A stretch of DNA of 64,000 nt from Owenia fusiformis (Eukaryota > Annelida > Polychaeta > Sabellida > Oweniidae), in NCBI GenBank assembly GCA_903813345.2, contig CAIIXF020000011.1:30248166-30312165 (forward strand), written 5' to 3'. The notes under the pieces are model-generated. The model was given only the letters and a program-made list of their open reading frames with translations, was not told the origin of the DNA and made no database searches. A program made the translations under genes and the position numbers. This document shows positions 36,021 through 50,500 of this stretch, one piece after another; positions within the stretch are counted from its first letter, which is position 1, and each line of letters begins with the position of its first letter.

Positions 36021-36851
36021 ATTTTCTACATAATAGTAAAAAGCGCCCAAGTAATTCCCCCTCCCCATCCTTCATCAAAGGGCTTCATTCATTTTTCAGT
36101 TCATGTAAACCCCCCCCCCCCCTGCATACCCACAAGCCAATAAACATAAATCACATATAATTATGATTAAGATTTCCTCAATAATGCTACCACAAATATT
36201 TCACATTATATACAGGTATTTAGGAAAATTAACATAACTATAACCCCACCATTGAAATAATGGATTAGCCCTTATCAGGTTATAAAACAATTTGATGCAA
36301 CTAGTAATCTGAATGCTGCCTGGTGGAGTCAGGCATTAAAATATCTTGGAATCTAATATACATATATTGTTTACCATTTACCTGTAGTTCCCATGCATCT
36401 TCTGATGTTGAAGATATTTAGAGATTTGATGGGGTGTGAATGTACATCCTATTGTAAATAAAGCCAACATCCAATGATGTTTGAAATAAGTTTAATAGAA
36501 TGCAAAGATGTTTAAGATTCATATTTAAATTGGAACATATATACATTGATATATGAAGTGTTTGAGATGGTTCTTCAAGTGGATTTAGCATTATTTACTT
36601 TTTGCAATCATGTTTTTGAAGCAGATCACTTTTTTGCTCAAATGAAATTTTGTTTAATGGGGTCAATGAATAGTTCCTAGTCCCAAATATAAAGAGAAGT
36701 GCTCATTTTGAAATATCGCAAGTAAAACGATAAAAATTCACCAACATAAAATAGATTGCACTGTGAACAGTCTCTAGCTCACCAGCCGGCAAATGTTTGT
36801 TATTTATTTACATCTGCCACGTGTTTTTACCCGGCATATATTTAAATAAGA

Positions 36852-36859
36852 TGACGTCA
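36852..36859. promoter_or_regulatory. Palindromic CRE (TGACGTCA)
   Basis: A perfect TGACGTCA lies in 'agatgacgtcacggtcact', about 1.5 kb upstream of the cyclin D start codon. It is the consensus for CREB/ATF factors, and cyclin D promoters in vertebrates carry a CRE near the start site. The distance here is larger, so use in this gene is unproven. Confidence 0.45.
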
Positions 36860-37393
36860 CGGTCACTCCATTTTTCTTTAAGGGAAATGACCGTAGATAA
36901 ATTATTTGAAAGCAAATAAAAATTTTGACATTGTCGGTTTACACGCATTTTAGATATAAAGATATGGAAAAAAATTATATTTTTATTCTATTACTTAAGT
37001 TTTATAGAATTATTAAAGGATAGAATTCGGATTAATATATTCTCACCCCTTCAAAATAGAATCTTCCAATTAAGCTCCGCCCACTTTCTTGATAGATTTT
37101 GAAACAAATATAATTTTGACAGACAAGGATGAGGATCTGGAGCAATCTTCAGTTAAACTTGATGCTTCTGTGGCAAGCTCAATTAAATAGACCACTGTTA
37201 TTTTTTGTTCTTTCTCAATTATATGTGATAACGTATAAGTTCAACTTGACACGTGGAGTATATTATCACATGTGAACACATAGCGAAGGTTTATTGGTTG
37301 AGCCTATGTACCCAAAAGCCAGACGATGAAAGCTAAAAATAGATTCTCCACCCGGCAACATGCGCTTATTGGTTAGAGTGTAGAATTCGAGGA

Positions 37394-37411
37394 ATTTGCA
37401 TAGATTTGCAT
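37394..37411 (+). promoter_or_regulatory. Tandem octamer motif (ATTTGCAT x2)
   Basis: ATTTGCAT occurs at 37394-37401 and again at 37404-37411, exactly one helical turn apart, about 0.9 kb upstream of the cyclin D ATG. ATTTGCAT is the POU/Oct-factor site. Confidence 0.5.
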
Positions 37412-38087
37412 GTACATGATTATGATAATTGTTTACTTGTTGACGATACATGTGAGAACATACATGTATGATGTCAACATTAGTTTACTTACCAGTAAAT
37501 ACTGACCATAGCGACAGCCATTAAACTAAAAAACTTGGATAAGCTTGGAATCCTTGTTCAGTGAACATTCATTTTTTGTTCAGAAAAACAGAAATTCTTA
37601 AGAAGAATATACCAAATTGCATCCCAGGATGCAATCATAATTAAAATGTCCTAATCATCGTAACCTGCTAGATTATGAATTATTAAGTGAATAAAAACCA
37701 ATGTATACATTCGTACATAAAGATATTTATATACACGTATGCATCTCCATGAAACCAAGAATTGGACCGTGAATTCATGTAGTGATGATAACGATGACTT
37801 TGAGCATGAACAGTAATTACAACTCCATGCGAAGCAAATCGCAGGACTATGTCATGTTTGGTGCATCATTCATTATGTCTATGCATTCCTTCAAAACAAA
37901 GGCAATTTTCTCAAAATCGCAATTGTAGATTTTCTCGATTTTTTCATAGCATGTGCTCTAAAACACATTTATTCATTTCGCAATACATTCTCTTGATTAA
38001 TTAGTCTGATTTCGTAATTAATCTAACTTCTTTCCAGCGAGTGTGTGTTGGTAAACGTAAATGCATGTCAATCATTTTTCTGACCCC

Positions 38088-38180
38088 GCCTCCTCCACGT
38101 TGAACCAATCAGCGAGCAGATTGTGAAAAGTCATTCACAAAACTTTTAGGACAGTGAAATAAATATCAGAGCTAACAGGT
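38088..38180 (+). promoter_or_regulatory. Probable cyclin D core promoter
   Basis: A GC/CACC-type stretch (ccgcctcctccacg, 38087-38100) and a CCAAT box (aaccaatcag, CCAAT at 38105-38109) lie 225-240 bp before the start codon. An AT-rich 'aataaatatc' follows near 38158. The transcription start is probably near 38170-38200, leaving a 5' UTR of about 150 bp. The start site is inferred. Confidence 0.5.
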
Positions 38181-38330
38181 TGTTGGGTTAGGAAGTACTG
38201 CGAAATTTATACCAACTAAAACCATCCTAACAACCGAAAGATAGCTTAGATCTACCTCTAAATTATACAAACTCTTGACAAGGAATCGACTAACAGAAAC
38301 AAGGACATAATATAGGAGTAACACACAGAT

Positions 38331-38525
38331 ATGGATTTGTTCTGCGGTGAAGTAGAGATGGAAATGAAACGGGCATTTGAAGACCCTGTTCTTCTCACAG
38401 ACAAAGTTATGACGAACTTATTAGCTCAAGAAGAGCTCTATTTGCCATCACCTAACTATTTCAAATGCTTACAAACAGACATTGAACCATACATGAGGAA
38501 AATGGTAGCTACATGGATGTTGGAG
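38331..38525 (+). CDS. ccnd: Cyclin D exon 1 (residues 1-65)
   Basis: It runs from the ATG to ...ATWMLE, phase 0, with donor GTATGT at 38526. It carries the LxCxE motif and the start of the cyclin box. Reading on past the donor gives a false extension that stops within the intron at about 38597. Confidence 0.96.
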
Positions 38526-41500
38526 GTATGTAAAGTTTCATGTCAAAGTTTTCTTCATCAAAATATGGCCAACAATGGCGATCAGCCAAAGTGTTGAAAG
38601 TTTACAAAGTTTGGCTTATGTTGATATATATATGTAGATCTAACAGCTAAACTAAACTCCAGAATGTGCAAGTTTAACATTTTTGGGTAATATTTGGCCA
38701 CGGTTGTCGAATATTCGCATGGTTTTCACATTTATGGATAATCAAGCTGAAATCTCAACGATGCATTCAAAAATAAGTACAGGACGTAAAATCAAAACTT
38801 TTAAATGTCACTAAAGCCTGGGAAAGCGAATGTTTTATATGTGATCGTATACCATGGTAACAGAGGGCAAAAGGCTAGACTGGGTGTTTTGTTTGAAATA
38901 TTGCTACTTTCTGACACCACTTGCTAGCAACTAAAGTTGAGTGACAACATTTCTCAGTATTTTATAGTTACCAATAACTATTGGCATACCATATGGTCAA
39001 TTTCTTTTCCTAGTCTTTCACTTTGCAATACCATGCTGAAAAGAAAGATATTGTTGCAAAATTGCAAAAACATGTTTTTTATACTGATGAACTGATGAAT
39101 CTATACTAATGAGATACTGTTTCATGTTTTCCAGGTTTGTGAAGAACAAAAATGTGAAGAGGAAGTGTTTCCATTATCAATGAACTATTTAGACAGATTC
39201 TTAAGTGTAGTGAATATTAAGAAGAGTCAGCTACAAATGCTAGGAGCAGCCTGCATGTTCCTTGCAAGTAAACTAAAAGAGACAATTCCACTTACAGCAG
39301 AAAAATTAGTTATATATACAGACAATTCTATCACTTTAGAGGAACTAATTGTAAGTATCAATTGCACTTTAATTGACTTAAACATGGGTTTAACATTCCT
39401 GTTCTTGGTTTTTGAGTGTTGCCCTTTGTGCTTTAGATGGCACAGGTATAGATAAATGAAGTGTCCCAGCTGAAAATGGTCCTATAAAAGATATAAAACC
39501 AGGCCACAGTGATAAAAAATCAAAATGAAAGACATTTTAGTAGAACATCAAGTGCGTCTAATATAGCATTTATCAACAATTTATTAAATATTAAACCATT
39601 CAGAGGTAGTTTGAACTGACCAAAGGAAATGTTGTTAGACCAAATGACCAGGATTTTGGTTTCCCATGGTTAAAAACATGAATGAACTCTGAACTTTGGG
39701 TTTACAACTTCTGGGATGTAGTAGGCTTGCACTGTGTGGATACAGAAATGTCACACCTATGTGGAAAGTACCATTAATAGGTCCTTGAATGAGATACACA
39801 ATGGGAATGATTATCAGAAGGCAATGAAGATCAAGATAACTGAAGCTGTTAATGCATTCATCTCTTTTATCAGTGAACACACATTAGGGTTATCAAAAAT
39901 CACAAGTGGCAACATTGAAAAACAAATGCTAGTTTTAAATATTTAATTTTCTGGCATTTATGCGAATTTCATGTCATGTTATAAATTATTTCATTGTGTA
40001 ATTCAAAGCATAGTTTTCACATGTTCTATTTCGTCTGGCTTTGGAAAGTCACACCATCGCAGACACAGGAAATAGACTTTCATAGCTTCATATTCAAGTA
40101 ATAATCTATCATTACTACTAAACCATTGTTTTCATTAAATTTATGAGGATATCCTTTTTATTGAGTAATTACCAGTTTCCTGTCAATCAGCAATGCATTT
40201 TGTGAACTCAGTACATTTGTGTTTTAAGTATACTTTTCTTATACAGTTAAAAGGGTTATTTTCTTGGAATCATGCAATAGTAAAGAAAATAAGCCAATTT
40301 ACATTTTCAATATGAAGTTGCTGAATTGTATTATGTAATTGTATAGAGAGTTTAATATTACAATGTTAGGGTGGCTATCATGTATGCTGTTAAACCTTTT
40401 GAGTTAGAACTGAATTGGTGAAGCGCTTTTGCGGAGCTTTTGTTCAGTGAACCATGTACCTCTCAGATTCAATTGATAGAATACTTGATATTCATACAGT
40501 GCTGTATACAACACAATTTTATTTATTTGACCTTTATTCTTCATTTAAGTGACTGTTGAGATTCTTGATACAGAATTTGTAATAATGTACCGTTTTCTTG
40601 TTTTTTCAGGAATTTGAACTTCTAGTACTTCAAAGACTAAAATGGGACTTATCTGCTATCACCCCACACGACTTTTTAGAACAAATCCTTACTCGGTTAC
40701 CATTAAGTAAAGAATACCAACACATGATTAAACGACATGCGCAGACCTTCATTGCATTATGTTGCACAGGTAGGTTACCATAGCAACTATTATTATATAA
40801 TTTTGTCTCTATAACGACAAAACATATCTGATATCTTCATTTCGGGGATAGCTTGCCTTGAAACAAATTCACCTGATCTAATAACGCTAGATTCAGCGAA
40901 GACCTCCCCATCAATAGGCTTAATATAGTGCTGAATTGTATATTTGTATATATAAAATTCACTAGGAGTAGTGCAATAGTTCAAGTTACAAGTAAAGAAA
41001 AAAAGATTGGAAATCTTAGACTGATAGTCAACAGTGGGTTTATTGTTAAATCAGATTGAGAAACGTGCCTTTTACCAGTTTATGTACTTTCTAATTCATA
41101 GGAGGAAGGTGTATTTGATCACGGGGCTTAAATGGTCTCTGATTTGACACTAAATTCCTTCACATGTGAAATGATCAATGTTTTACTGAAAGCTTCAAAC
41201 TTATGTTTGTATCAAAGTAGGATATTCATATGTTTTATGTTTTATAAGCAGTAAGTTCAACGTTCTTTACATGAAGAGCACAGTCACTTAAATTTTACAT
41301 GCTCCAAAAATGTTAGTGAATAAAAAGTCTTTATCAAATACCTTAATATGTACGGTGGGTGAACGTTACGCATAACTTTTAGCTATTGTAATTAAAAACA
41401 ATGGGTGTGAAATAACACCAATAATAGGTGGCATGACTAAATAGTATAACGAGCTGAAAATGAGATGTTTTGCATAAGCAAATGGAGAAAATTCTCGGCT

Positions 41501-44500
41501 TATGATACAGAAAAATATTTGAGTAACTTAGCACTTAGGGATTTTGACAGTATTTTAATTCCAAGCTTACAATTCCATAAATATTGACAAGGAATACAAA
41601 CAGCCTCTTGTAGGGGTGTGCGGGGTTGTTTCTCATGGACTTAACATATGCTTATGATGCCCGAGGAATCTTGCACTCTGAAACCTCAATCTACCTGGTA
41701 CAAAAAATATTGAAGTATCTGTATAGTTGGCTGGGGACTGATAATAGGTGTCACTGCAAAATTTTAATTGTAGATTTAGAATTTAAATATTAATTATAAA
41801 TCCCAAAAGCTAGTGGGTGGGTCAAGAATTTATCTAGGAAGCTCTAGAAATAACACTTGCTGCAAAGTCCGATTTGGTTCACTTCAAGAAACACTGTTAA
41901 TGGTATTACACTGAATGATATCAAGTTAACATTCTTATAAAAGTGACCCATTCTTGACCGGGTGAGATTAGCTAGATCGCATATTTAAACTGAACACAGT
42001 CATGTATGAACCAACCACATTTAGCACAGTTAAAATCAAAAACTTTGACTTGTTTTTGAACCAACAGCTCTGCAGCATATTGGCTCACAAAGACGACACT
42101 GACACTGTTTTTACATCACTACATCGTATCATTTATACACTGATTTACCAATAATATTTTTTGTTCAATGTCCAATTTTGCTATCTGGTGAAACCTATAA
42201 AATCACCAATACTCTCTGCTTATGCCCGCCCCAAAGGCATAATTATTCTCTGTACCATTGGTTATCTCATATTCACTTGTCCGTACTGTTCCTTTTCTTG
42301 TTGGATCATTATATAAGTGTTTGACAATATGGGTAACAGTTGTGTATGTAATATTATCACTGATAACCAAACTTCTCCATTCAGCGTTGAATTCTTGGCT
42401 TCCTATCCAAGATAAAATAATAACACCGCCTAAATGAAAATATTTAACAATATCTACACAATTAGATAACCTTGTTCTTTGACAAAAGGCTTTATTTCCA
42501 GTTCAAAGTGGTCATGTTTGCGATAGAAAATTTTCAATGAATCTAGGCCTTGATTTAATAATATGTACGTCTACTTGGTGAAAATTGTTTTGCATGTTTT
42601 CAATAGGTTCAACTCAATATTGGGACAACCATTGATAGCGATTGTTGGAACCACTTCTCAGCATTTGATCCTGATAATACCAAAGAGCAGAATTTAGCAT
42701 GTACCAACATCACCAAATTCCTTCGATTCATATCGTTATGTAATTCTCTATGTGAAAGTAGATGGGTATAACTCCGCTCTTTGTATTATTGTTAGCAAGC
42801 ACTTTACTTGCCATAATCTCACTTGCTTATAAATCTTTATTAAAATTTTCCAAAATGCAAAATGTTACAGGAATAATTCGACTCACATTCTTGGAGTGAT
42901 CTTAGCGTAATCGAACTCTTTGAGAGATTAAACTATTTAGCTAGGATTACTGCATTGAGAACGTTTATGAATGCAGAGGAAAGAATTTCAGTGAGTGTTA
43001 TCACCGCAGGGCTCAATTCTTATGCTAATAGTTCATAGAATAATGATAACACCCCTTGTGTTCTATATGGACAAGTCAGCTCAAGCATTTTGGGCAAGCT
43101 TATATCATTCTGAAGGGATGGTAAGATGTCTGTTGGGGACCCTGCATTGGGCTAACCCCTAAGGTGACTGAACTGAAATACATCCATGAAATCCTACCTC
43201 CAAACAATTGGAGTAATTCTTGATTTAGCGAACAAAATCCAATGGTCAAAGCATTGACTGACTTGTGTTTTTCTTGTGATCAAAGGGTTTTTAAATTATA
43301 AAGTGTGTTTTGTTTGGGTCATCTGTCTTTCCAGTTGAAACCTAATATGATGTGTAAATATTTTCTACTTGGTCTGGTTTACTTGCCTTGGTCACTGTGT
43401 GTGTGTTTCCAAGGGAGCCTGTATATCTTCAGGCCTTGTATTCAAACAACAAAGTAAATGTCCCTTGATTGAATCGGATTGAGCTTTTGAAAGTTTTTTT
43501 TTATGTTCAGATTTTATGTGTGGTGGTAGCATTGTGCTGAAAACTTTAGAGTTTTGTGGTTCACCACAAATATTATTTAAGTAGAATTTTGTTGCTCATT
43601 AATAGAGCTGTGGACTTAACTTGTTCCAAAATTTATTTTATTTTGATGATTGGCTTACATTTCCTTTTTGTGCGATTTCATTCTGTTTAGATTTGAGCAC
43701 TGTAAGATTCATATACATACATCCACGTATGCATGAATATGGATTGAAATCGATCATGATGACAGTAATTTGTTCGCCAATTTGTATGTTAATCATACTC
43801 AAGCCATTACAATTTGAAGAGAGGGCAAAGGGAAATTGTTCATAAATTAATGGTCATTTTGCCGCAATAGACAATTTTCAAATGCAATAAGATGAATGTA
43901 AAACTTTGCTTCATTGGCATAATTTCATCAAATTGGTTATTTGTTGCTTCGTCCCTGTTTTGTGTCATATTTGCAAGGTATTGGCTGAAAATGATCTCCA
44001 TCTCAGTAAGCTGCCAAAAGTTGAATAAGACCAAAAACGTGAACCTGGTGGTCCAAAATAACGAAAACATGTCACACATTTGACCTCATTTTGTTACAAT
44101 GAGCCAAATTGAATTGCAACGTATCTTCTGTCTATTATTTGGGCACACTCCTTTACTATGGCTGCATTTGGTCACGATGCTTCAACCTTGGATTAATAAT
44201 TTCTAAAATATATTTGATTTATGTGATAACCCTCCAAGTTCAGTGATTATAAGGTTACATTTCGGCAGGTGTTGTCTGGAGGTAACGACTATGTAATGTT
44301 AATTCTCCCGGCACACGACTCGCTCATGCCAAATCCTCTCTTACATTTTCATTAGATTATCCATGATTGATAATCAGGTAATATATGTGCAAACAAAGAC
44401 AGGTGGGATTGGGGATAAGGTAGGTACCTGTACTTATCAAACACACCTGCTGGACTTACATACGTACTTAAACATATACATATTCATGGCCAAAAAAATG

Positions 44501-47500
44501 ATCTTGATAAGTTGGTCTTGAAGCAGGTGAAAAAATGGACATCAAAGTGTGTCTACACCTAAACTTATCCTTATATGGGATATAAAAAATGCATGGTTTG
44601 TGACGGGACACATTGTAACATGTTAACATCAATGTGTCTGTGGTATGTTAATTCATACAAATTTAGCATCATGGAGTTTTTTTTATAATAGGTAAGCACA
44701 CGCAATTTGTAAAGGATAAGCTGTACTTACCCTTTAACAAGACAGCTGTATGCAAATCACACATCACTTACCTGAGATACCTGTGAAGATCGCTCCTCTG
44801 GCGTGTGCCATGCACAATCCTATTATACAGATTCAGGGCCAGATTACATCCCATTGTTAATCATAATGGATTTTTAATAACAACTTCCTGAAAATTAAAT
44901 TTTTGTAATTTTGGGTACATATACATAACTTGGGGCAGTTTGGGATATGTTGAGGCCCCTACTGCTGTATACTTACTTATCTTGTTGTTCAAAGGAACAG
45001 GTGCAATAGCAGTAAAAATTAACCTTGTATTTATTGGTAAGATAAATATCTAAATATGTAAAGAAAATGAATTAATTTTCAAAGGATGAATGAAGCAAAT
45101 GAAGTAGATTTTCAGTAGTTTTTGCGTACTTATTTTTACTTTTCAAATTTAATCAGGAATTTTGGATGATTGATTCAAAAGAGCCATACTTGACAAAAGT
45201 GAAAAAGTGAATGAAACATCGGGATCAGAGGTCAGGATGGTTCAGCCGTTGACTACCCATAAAACAGAAAAATATATTGTTATTCCAACAAAAGAACTGT
45301 TAAAGATACAACCACTTTCAGTACTTAAAATTAGGTGAACTATAAAACCTGTTCTATCAAATGATTTTCAAAGTGATTTTCAAACCCTCACTGTTAGATA
45401 TCTATATATTAAAAATGAACACATTCCATTTAAGATTAGTTTCCACATTTTGTGATTGTCTGGTACGTTTGGCATTGGTAAGTTCAGTCTTTTCAACAGG
45501 TGGTCTTTATTTTAAAAAACTGCCTTTGTTTTTGAGGAGCAGATGTAGTATGTTTTATAGCCTCTGTAATAAGATAAGTATGTAAGGCAGGAATGTGTAC
45601 TATAATATAAGTTAAGAAGCCCCCCTGCTTGAACAGTCAACTTCTTGATTCTTTGGGTTTCACTTTTCATTCATATCCTGAATCGAGTGCATGTTTTCTT
45701 TATGATTTCTTAAATTTAGTATTTTATTCATTGTTGCATGAGGCACCGCACCATGTGGATTATTTGTCCATTTGAAACATTCATCAATAAAAGTAATATA
45801 CCACTTTGGAATTTTATTCTTGAGAGTTGTTGGGTCATTTATGGAGTAGTGCTTGGTGGTCTGCTTCGACAGGAAATGGAGTCTGTTGGCAGAAGGGTTA
45901 CTAGTTCAGGGTTGTGCCATAGCCTACATAATCTTAGAATGATAGAATATTTCTGCCTCTTGTTGAAATTAAGCTGTGTCAGGGACCAAGTATTTTAAGC
46001 TACCTTTTCCAATTAATATTTTCATGTGAATTTGCAATAACAGTAACAATTCTAATTATTTGTTTTTGGTCTTTTGAAATATAAACTCCATTAATCTAAT
46101 GAAAATATGATTAATACTCAATAACTAATACTTGCTGAAAATATTGACATTTTTATATACTGTATGCCTTTAAACCAATATATTTTTAATGGTTTGAAAG
46201 TTGTGCCTGAGAAATTTCAATGTGTGAGAATTTTTTCTATTTTCAATGTTTGACATCTCAAATGAAACCTAAGCCAGCGAAATTGGATGAAAGTTAAGTG
46301 AATGCAAATTTAGTTGAGCATACTTAAAGTGCTTGATAAATGGAGAAAAATCAAGCATATCATAGTTTCAGTGGTTTTATATTTCATTTGAGAAGGGATT
46401 TATCATCAACAAATACTTATAATAAGTCAATGTTAATTTCAGAAAAATTAACCATTTTAGGATTAGCAGGGTTTGAGAGTTTAAAAATAGCATAATCGAT
46501 TTTAACAAAGCATTTGATGCATTGAATAAAATTAAGTCAAATCATAAGTACACAGTTTGATAGTTTTACTAACATGAAATAGTTTTCTCAGATTTAGTTG
46601 GTCAGGTTTAAGTTGATTGAAGCATCTTATCTGGTCTTGTCAAGGACTATAGTCCAACAGATTATTTTGTCCACTCTGTGTGCTCAACCTAAGTACCTGC
46701 AGACGGCAAAATTATGATGTCACGATTCTTGGACATTTCTCAGAAATATTCCAAGGAAGTGTATTATTTTATTCAACATGTTAGCACCCTTGACCTGAGA
46801 TTATATCCAAGAGATAACAATTTCAAGTTTCATCAAGTCGTTTGTATAAATTCGCAATGACAAAATCTCATTTTTGAGAATTGTTTTGAATTCGTAAGGG
46901 CGGGGGTTTGTTGAAGATCACAAACACGCAAGGCCATTACTATGTACTAAAACTCTTCATATCAACTAACCTTCTTGAAAGAATGTAGACAATACATTTC
47001 TGATAGTTTAACATCCTACATATTTTCGACCGAACACTTGGTCGGGATGTTCAAATTGGAGTTTTATAAAGAGAGCATGCTAATTTACAATATCATAAAG
47101 ATAACCAAGTTATTGACTAAAATAAAAGTCAAGCTAGCTATTGAATTTTGAGTTGCATATAACCCAAACTGTGTCTTTTGAAAAGGGTATTGTTGATCTA
47201 GTTCAAAATCATGGTTATCACATGGGTCATCTAGATATCAATGGTACCCCTCTGTTGACTTATTGCATTTTTATCACATTTAAACTTGATCATCTCTGAT
47301 AATGTTAACATATCCCATATCAACGAGATTTCAGGATAGCAATGAAGGGTAGATATTTCTGGAATTTGTTACATACCATCCATTTTCAAAATTGGAATTT
47401 TTGTGTTTTTCAGATTTCAAATTTGCTATGAACCCACCATCAATGATCGCAGCAGGAAGTGTCGGGGCAGCAGTGCATGGCCTTCTGGGACAGGATTGGA

Positions 47501-50500
47501 TAGAGTTGAACGATCTAATGACCCTGTTACATAGGATCACTGAAATAGACACAGTAAGTCCTACATTTCTCTATAGTCTTTCTGAAATATATAAACAAGT
47601 TTGGAGGGGTATAATGTTGATTTTAGCCACATTTTCTTGAATGTCTGGTGATATTGAAGATAATTAAAGAAGACATGTTATGTTTAAAGCTGCTTCAAAT
47701 ATTTAATGTTTTGGTATAGATGTTGACATAGATTGTTGATGTTCACCACCCTTGTCCTATACTCTGTCCAAATACACCTGTCTTGGCCATCTCAAGAAGA
47801 GATAAGTTTAAAACTTTTTTTTCTACTTTTCTTTGTGTTAGAGAACCTGCCATGTGTGGTGAAATCTGAAACATTTACAAATAAAAAAGTCACAGAACTC
47901 TAACATTCCACAGTTGGTGGCTAGGTCAGACAGTTTGCAAAAAAAAACTTTAAAAATGGGCCAATGTTTTTTCACCAGCCCCTAGCTCTTAAGTAGGATA
48001 TAAAAAAAACTTTTATTCAGGAACCAAGATAAACATTTGAAAGCACCTTGATCCTTTGGAAGATACTTTAATTGAATTGCATTTCCTGTCAATTTAATCA
48101 TCAGACCCTTCATAAAGGGAGGATGAGACTTATGAATTTTCATTCAAATTGGACCTTTGTATTGAAAAGTCGAGCACATATATATATATGTACTGTGCAT
48201 ATAAGCCCAACTAATAAATATTATAAATAGTTAAGTTATTTTACCACATGATGTCTAATTTGGGAGACTCCTTCATTTCATTTTCACAGTAACAACCTCA
48301 AAAATAGTTTTTGATTATCTAGATCGCAACAAGTTGTTCACATTTTATTTATAATTTGCTCAAGGTTTAAGTACTTTTTGGGATATACCTGATTATAGGT
48401 GGTCTACCTGGAGTGATTGCCTAACATGTGATAAGTAATGAAATACCTGAAAATACCTGAAAATCATCATACCAACTGACTTAAAGGATCAGTGTATTTG
48501 AAACTATGTGAAAAATCTGAAACTGATGAAAAATTCAGTATTAAGTATACATATATGATAAGTGGGACTGATGCAAAAAATGAAAATCTGTTGCTATGTG
48601 CACTGTTTCTTTTCCCGCTTGTTGCTTGAGATATGGAAACCAGAGTACCATTTGGTAGAAATTATCTCTTACATTATCTCCCTAAATATTTAACTCCTAG
48701 TGGGAGAACGTTCTTACTTACCAGAGAGAGTTCTGCGCACCAGGAGTATCCTCCTGTGTTGTTAAAAAAATATTTAGAAGAAGTGAAGAAGTGTTATTCC
48801 TCACTTGGGAGTGAGGGTTCAGGTGACCTGTTAATACAACTGCACAGGGGTCATCCATTGACATACCATGGTAAACCATTAGAAGTATTCACCCTATGGG
48901 TGGCCAGAAGTGTTTTACTAGAACCAGATATTCTGCCAACTATCCCATGGGAGAAAGTAAAACATTTGGTGACCATGGTGATCAGGCCCTATGTCAAGTT
49001 ATTTGGACTGTAAAACAATCCTGATAACCTTTCACACTTCTCCCACCACCTTGCCCTTCCAATCACTTTGAACACTTCCTGAAGTTTGTCTGTTTTTTCC
49101 AACAAGTGTCCATGAAGATTGAGTAGTCTCCATGGCAACCTTGGATCTACTCTCCATTTGTGGGTATTTAATCACAGGAACAGTTGTTGTATGCACACTT
49201 ACAGAGCATTCCTTGACTGCAAGACATTCACAATTTAGTTCACAATATAAAGTTACAGCAGATAGAAGATAAAGACTACCACTTCCTCTGGTCACTCTCT
49301 GGTTACCATAGCAACATACTTATTAACATCTTGAGCCAGGTTCAATATTGAGACAAGGGTATCATACTTTAGAAGATAATTAGTTTTAATCTGTTATTTA
49401 TTTGTCTTGATAGCCACCTTGGGTATCTGGTTGGGTTACCATAGTAACTAGAACAAAGTCCTTGGTTACCATGCATAGAACTTGGTAAATGATCATATAT
49501 TTTGCAAAGTATCATTGACTAGTCAATATATTTTACTTATGGTTGACATTAAAATACCACTGGCTGTGTTGGGAAGGATGGAGCCTTCTTATCTCAGCTA
49601 CATTTTCTGTCATCAAGATACCACCACTGAAACACCATGCTAAACATGTGATCTTATGATGTAATTGTTTATTACACATTTTTTTGTTGTTATCTCAGGC
49701 CAGACTTCCTCTCTATGGATTTGTATTACTGAAAATAAATAATAAATGCAAAGACATCATGAGGTGTATGGGATTGGTACAATTAATTATGCACTATGTT
49801 CACATGATTACAAGTGTAGATTGATAAGCTTGCTTTGTATTATTAGAAAGTGCACATATTTTGAATGAAATATTTGTGCATGCAATTCACTGGGAAAATG
49901 AGTTTAATGGGCAAAGATATGTATTTTGTTGAAAGCTATTGAACAAGTTTTGGCTTAGATTTAGACATACCTTTGGTTCTTAGTGATATAACTACTTTAT
50001 GTGCAACAATTTATTTTTGTGACTCAACTTGAAAGTATTTGATATAAACAGTAGATCTAAGTATATGGTTTTGAGTTCATATTTCTGATAAATTTAGGTA
50101 TAGTGTGACCTTTTCAGTTTGTTCTTTCATCATCTTATATCAACATAATCACCGGAAGTTCACATGGATGGATATGTATCTCAGGGTATTGGCTAGCGTT
50201 GGGAGGGGGTATTATGAGGGGTTGAATATAGAAAAACATAAATCAATCTGTTCTAAACATTCCATGAATTCAAAATATAATTTTTTTGTCCATCAATCTT
50301 TTTTGACAATTTTGCAACGGTGTGGGGCAATATTGTATCCCCTAAATTTAAGCTTTTGAGCACCTGTAACGACCTGTTCATGTGAAATTACCTGTAACGA
50401 GATATGAAAATTAATATTATATAATCTCAAAGGTAAGACAAAATGTCTCCATTTTATGCATGTTTTGAGCTCATTTTATGTAATGGTGCAGTTTGTACTG

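Larger units (their letters stand above)
36021..38165 (+). other. Upstream region of the cyclin D gene
   Basis: No coding sequence. Potential regulatory motifs are listed separately: CRE at 36852, double octamer at 37394 and CCAAT at 38105. Two inverted CCAAT boxes (ttattggttgag near 37284 and ttattggttaga near 37366) and GC-type 'ctccgcccac' (37074) also occur. Whether any of it drives the gene is inference. Confidence 0.45.

Noticed and set aside
38526-38597. Extension of cyclin D exon 1 past 38525
   Set aside because: A consensus donor at 38526 and the conserved [10 protein letters not shown] continuation at 39135 show this is intron.
39734-39946. 70-codon frame in intron 2
   Set aside because: No splice sites in the right phase and no similarity to cyclin sequence.
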